From positions 1 to 39,655 of the forward strand of contig JAFZIL010000051.1 of assembly GCA_017554385.1 (NCBI GenBank): a stretch of 39,655 nucleotides of DNA. Reading direction: 5' to 3'. The notes beneath the pieces are model-generated. The model made no database searches, was not told the DNA's origin, and was given only the letters and a program-made list of their open reading frames with translations. This document shows positions 39,196 through 39,655 of this stretch, one piece after another. The first letter of the stretch is position 1; each line of letters starts with the position of its first letter. Position numbers and translations under genes: made by a program. This DNA comes from Prevotella sp. (GTDB lineage Bacteria > Bacteroidota > Bacteroidia > Bacteroidales > Bacteroidaceae).

Positions 39196-39598
39196 CACAT
39201 TTTTCTTCAACCATGAAAGAAATGACGGGCATTTTTCAAGCCTCATATTACATCTCTCACCTCGACAACCTTGTCGGCACTGCGCAGAAATGACTTGCTG
39301 GTTGTTTGGGAATAGTGAAGCCGCAGAGTATCGTCCCCTAACTTCCTGAGGCCGAAGGCCGATACGGGTAGGCAGGTAATTGTTTTTACAGATTTTGACA
39401 CTACGGAAACGTTTTTAACATCCGCCCATTTCAATGGCATACTCCATTGATTTCCAACGGCATACGCCGTTTGCTCTGAACGGACCGTTCCATTCATTCT
39501 AAGTGGCACGCTCCGTTCGTAGACAACGAAGGCTCCGTTGCTCACCATCAGAGCCTTCATTGTCCACAACCCGCGTAAAACTGCGCAAAGTGCAAAAA

Positions 39599-39622
39599 TC
39601 AATCTTTCAATCATTCAATCTT
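39599..39622. repeat. Octamer tandem repeat, three units
   Basis: tcaatctt, tcaatcat and tcaatctt follow without a gap at the right end of the window, in the hairpin-rich region. Confidence 0.7.
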
Positions 39623-39655
39623 TTACAAAGTAGGGACTCTAACTTTAATATTATA

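Larger units (their letters stand above)
39182..39655. repeat. Hairpin-rich region without a convincing gene
   Basis: No recognised gene lies here apart from the exonuclease promoter at the left edge. Four short inverted repeats follow one another: tcaatgg/ccattga (39431-39450), aacggc/gccgtt (39456-39471), gaacgg/ccgttc (39478-39490) and gaaggctc/gagccttc (39528-39558). Similar core strings (ggcatac, ggcacgc, aaggctc, followed by ycc-tt) recur about every 25 nt. An open minus-strand frame of 123 codons (39614-39243) crosses it but has no family resemblance I know. Confidence 0.5.

Noticed and set aside
39243-39614. Minus-strand frame of 123 codons at the right end
   Set aside because: Its start lies in an octamer repeat and most of its length is made of short inverted repeats; no recognised family. 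Not excluded, but not supported.

Overview
The window looks like a chromosomal segment from a Bacteroidales bacterium, most likely Prevotella or a close relative. The genus is inferred. The support is: a hybrid-two-component-type regulator with a propeller sensor, an HU-related DNA-binding protein of the Bacteroidetes type, a pyrB-pyrI pair, lipoprotein families that I associate with Bacteroidetes, and repeated matches to the Bacteroidetes promoter pattern (TTTG, about 19-22 nt, TAnnTTTG) upstream of gene starts. No phage, transposase, CRISPR array or rRNA was seen.

Layout. 1-219 is the 3' end of an HU-like gene. 414-8342 (minus strand) is a tight operon: kdsA, kdsD (KDO biosynthesis), a very large regulator with a degenerate kinase and receiver, an exported phospholipase D/cardiolipin-synthase-like protein, and a membrane acyltransferase. 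8552-11228 holds an OprP-like porin and a sodium:solute symporter. 11229-11734 is a gene-free island of nested inverted repeats. 11735-14838 (minus) holds a small DUF4359-like protein, a CobW/COG0523 GTPase with a His/Asp-rich tandem repeat, and pyrI-pyrB. 15036-17675 (plus) is a lipoprotein-murB-MBL hydrolase operon, and xylB (minus) follows.

19422-30305 (plus) is the most interesting part: a nine-gene exopolysaccharide (EPS) cluster. It begins with a stand-alone, canonical receiver protein. Next comes an initiating sugar-phosphate transferase that carries an N-terminal receiver-like domain without the phosphorylation residues, plus a long acidic insertion in its catalytic region. Then follow a short TolC-like outer-membrane protein, a Wzc-type co-polymerase with a degenerate kinase domain, a Wzy/O-antigen-ligase-like protein, a GT2, two tandem paralogous membrane GT2 enzymes, and a GT4. 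No Wza-type exporter and no Wzx flippase is present in the cluster. I infer a polymer assembly line whose first step may be controlled by receiver/pseudo-receiver interaction.

30302-33436 (minus) is grpE-dnaJ-folC. tRNA-Ser(CGA) and tRNA-Glu(CTC) follow with their own promoter and terminator. 33910-35981 (plus) holds an OmpA-family lipoprotein, a monofunctional peptidoglycan transglycosylase and an unknown secreted protein. 35989-39159 (minus) is a 3'-5' exonuclease-rlmI-tilS operon. The last ~480 bases are a hairpin-rich stretch without a convincing gene.

A second theme is that short tandem repeats of 7, 8, 10 or 16 nt, each of different sequence, sit at at least nine gene junctions, sometimes supplying a start codon, overlapping a stop codon or encoding part of a signal peptide. 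All coordinates and motifs were read by eye from the sequence. Family names come from general knowledge, with no database search.
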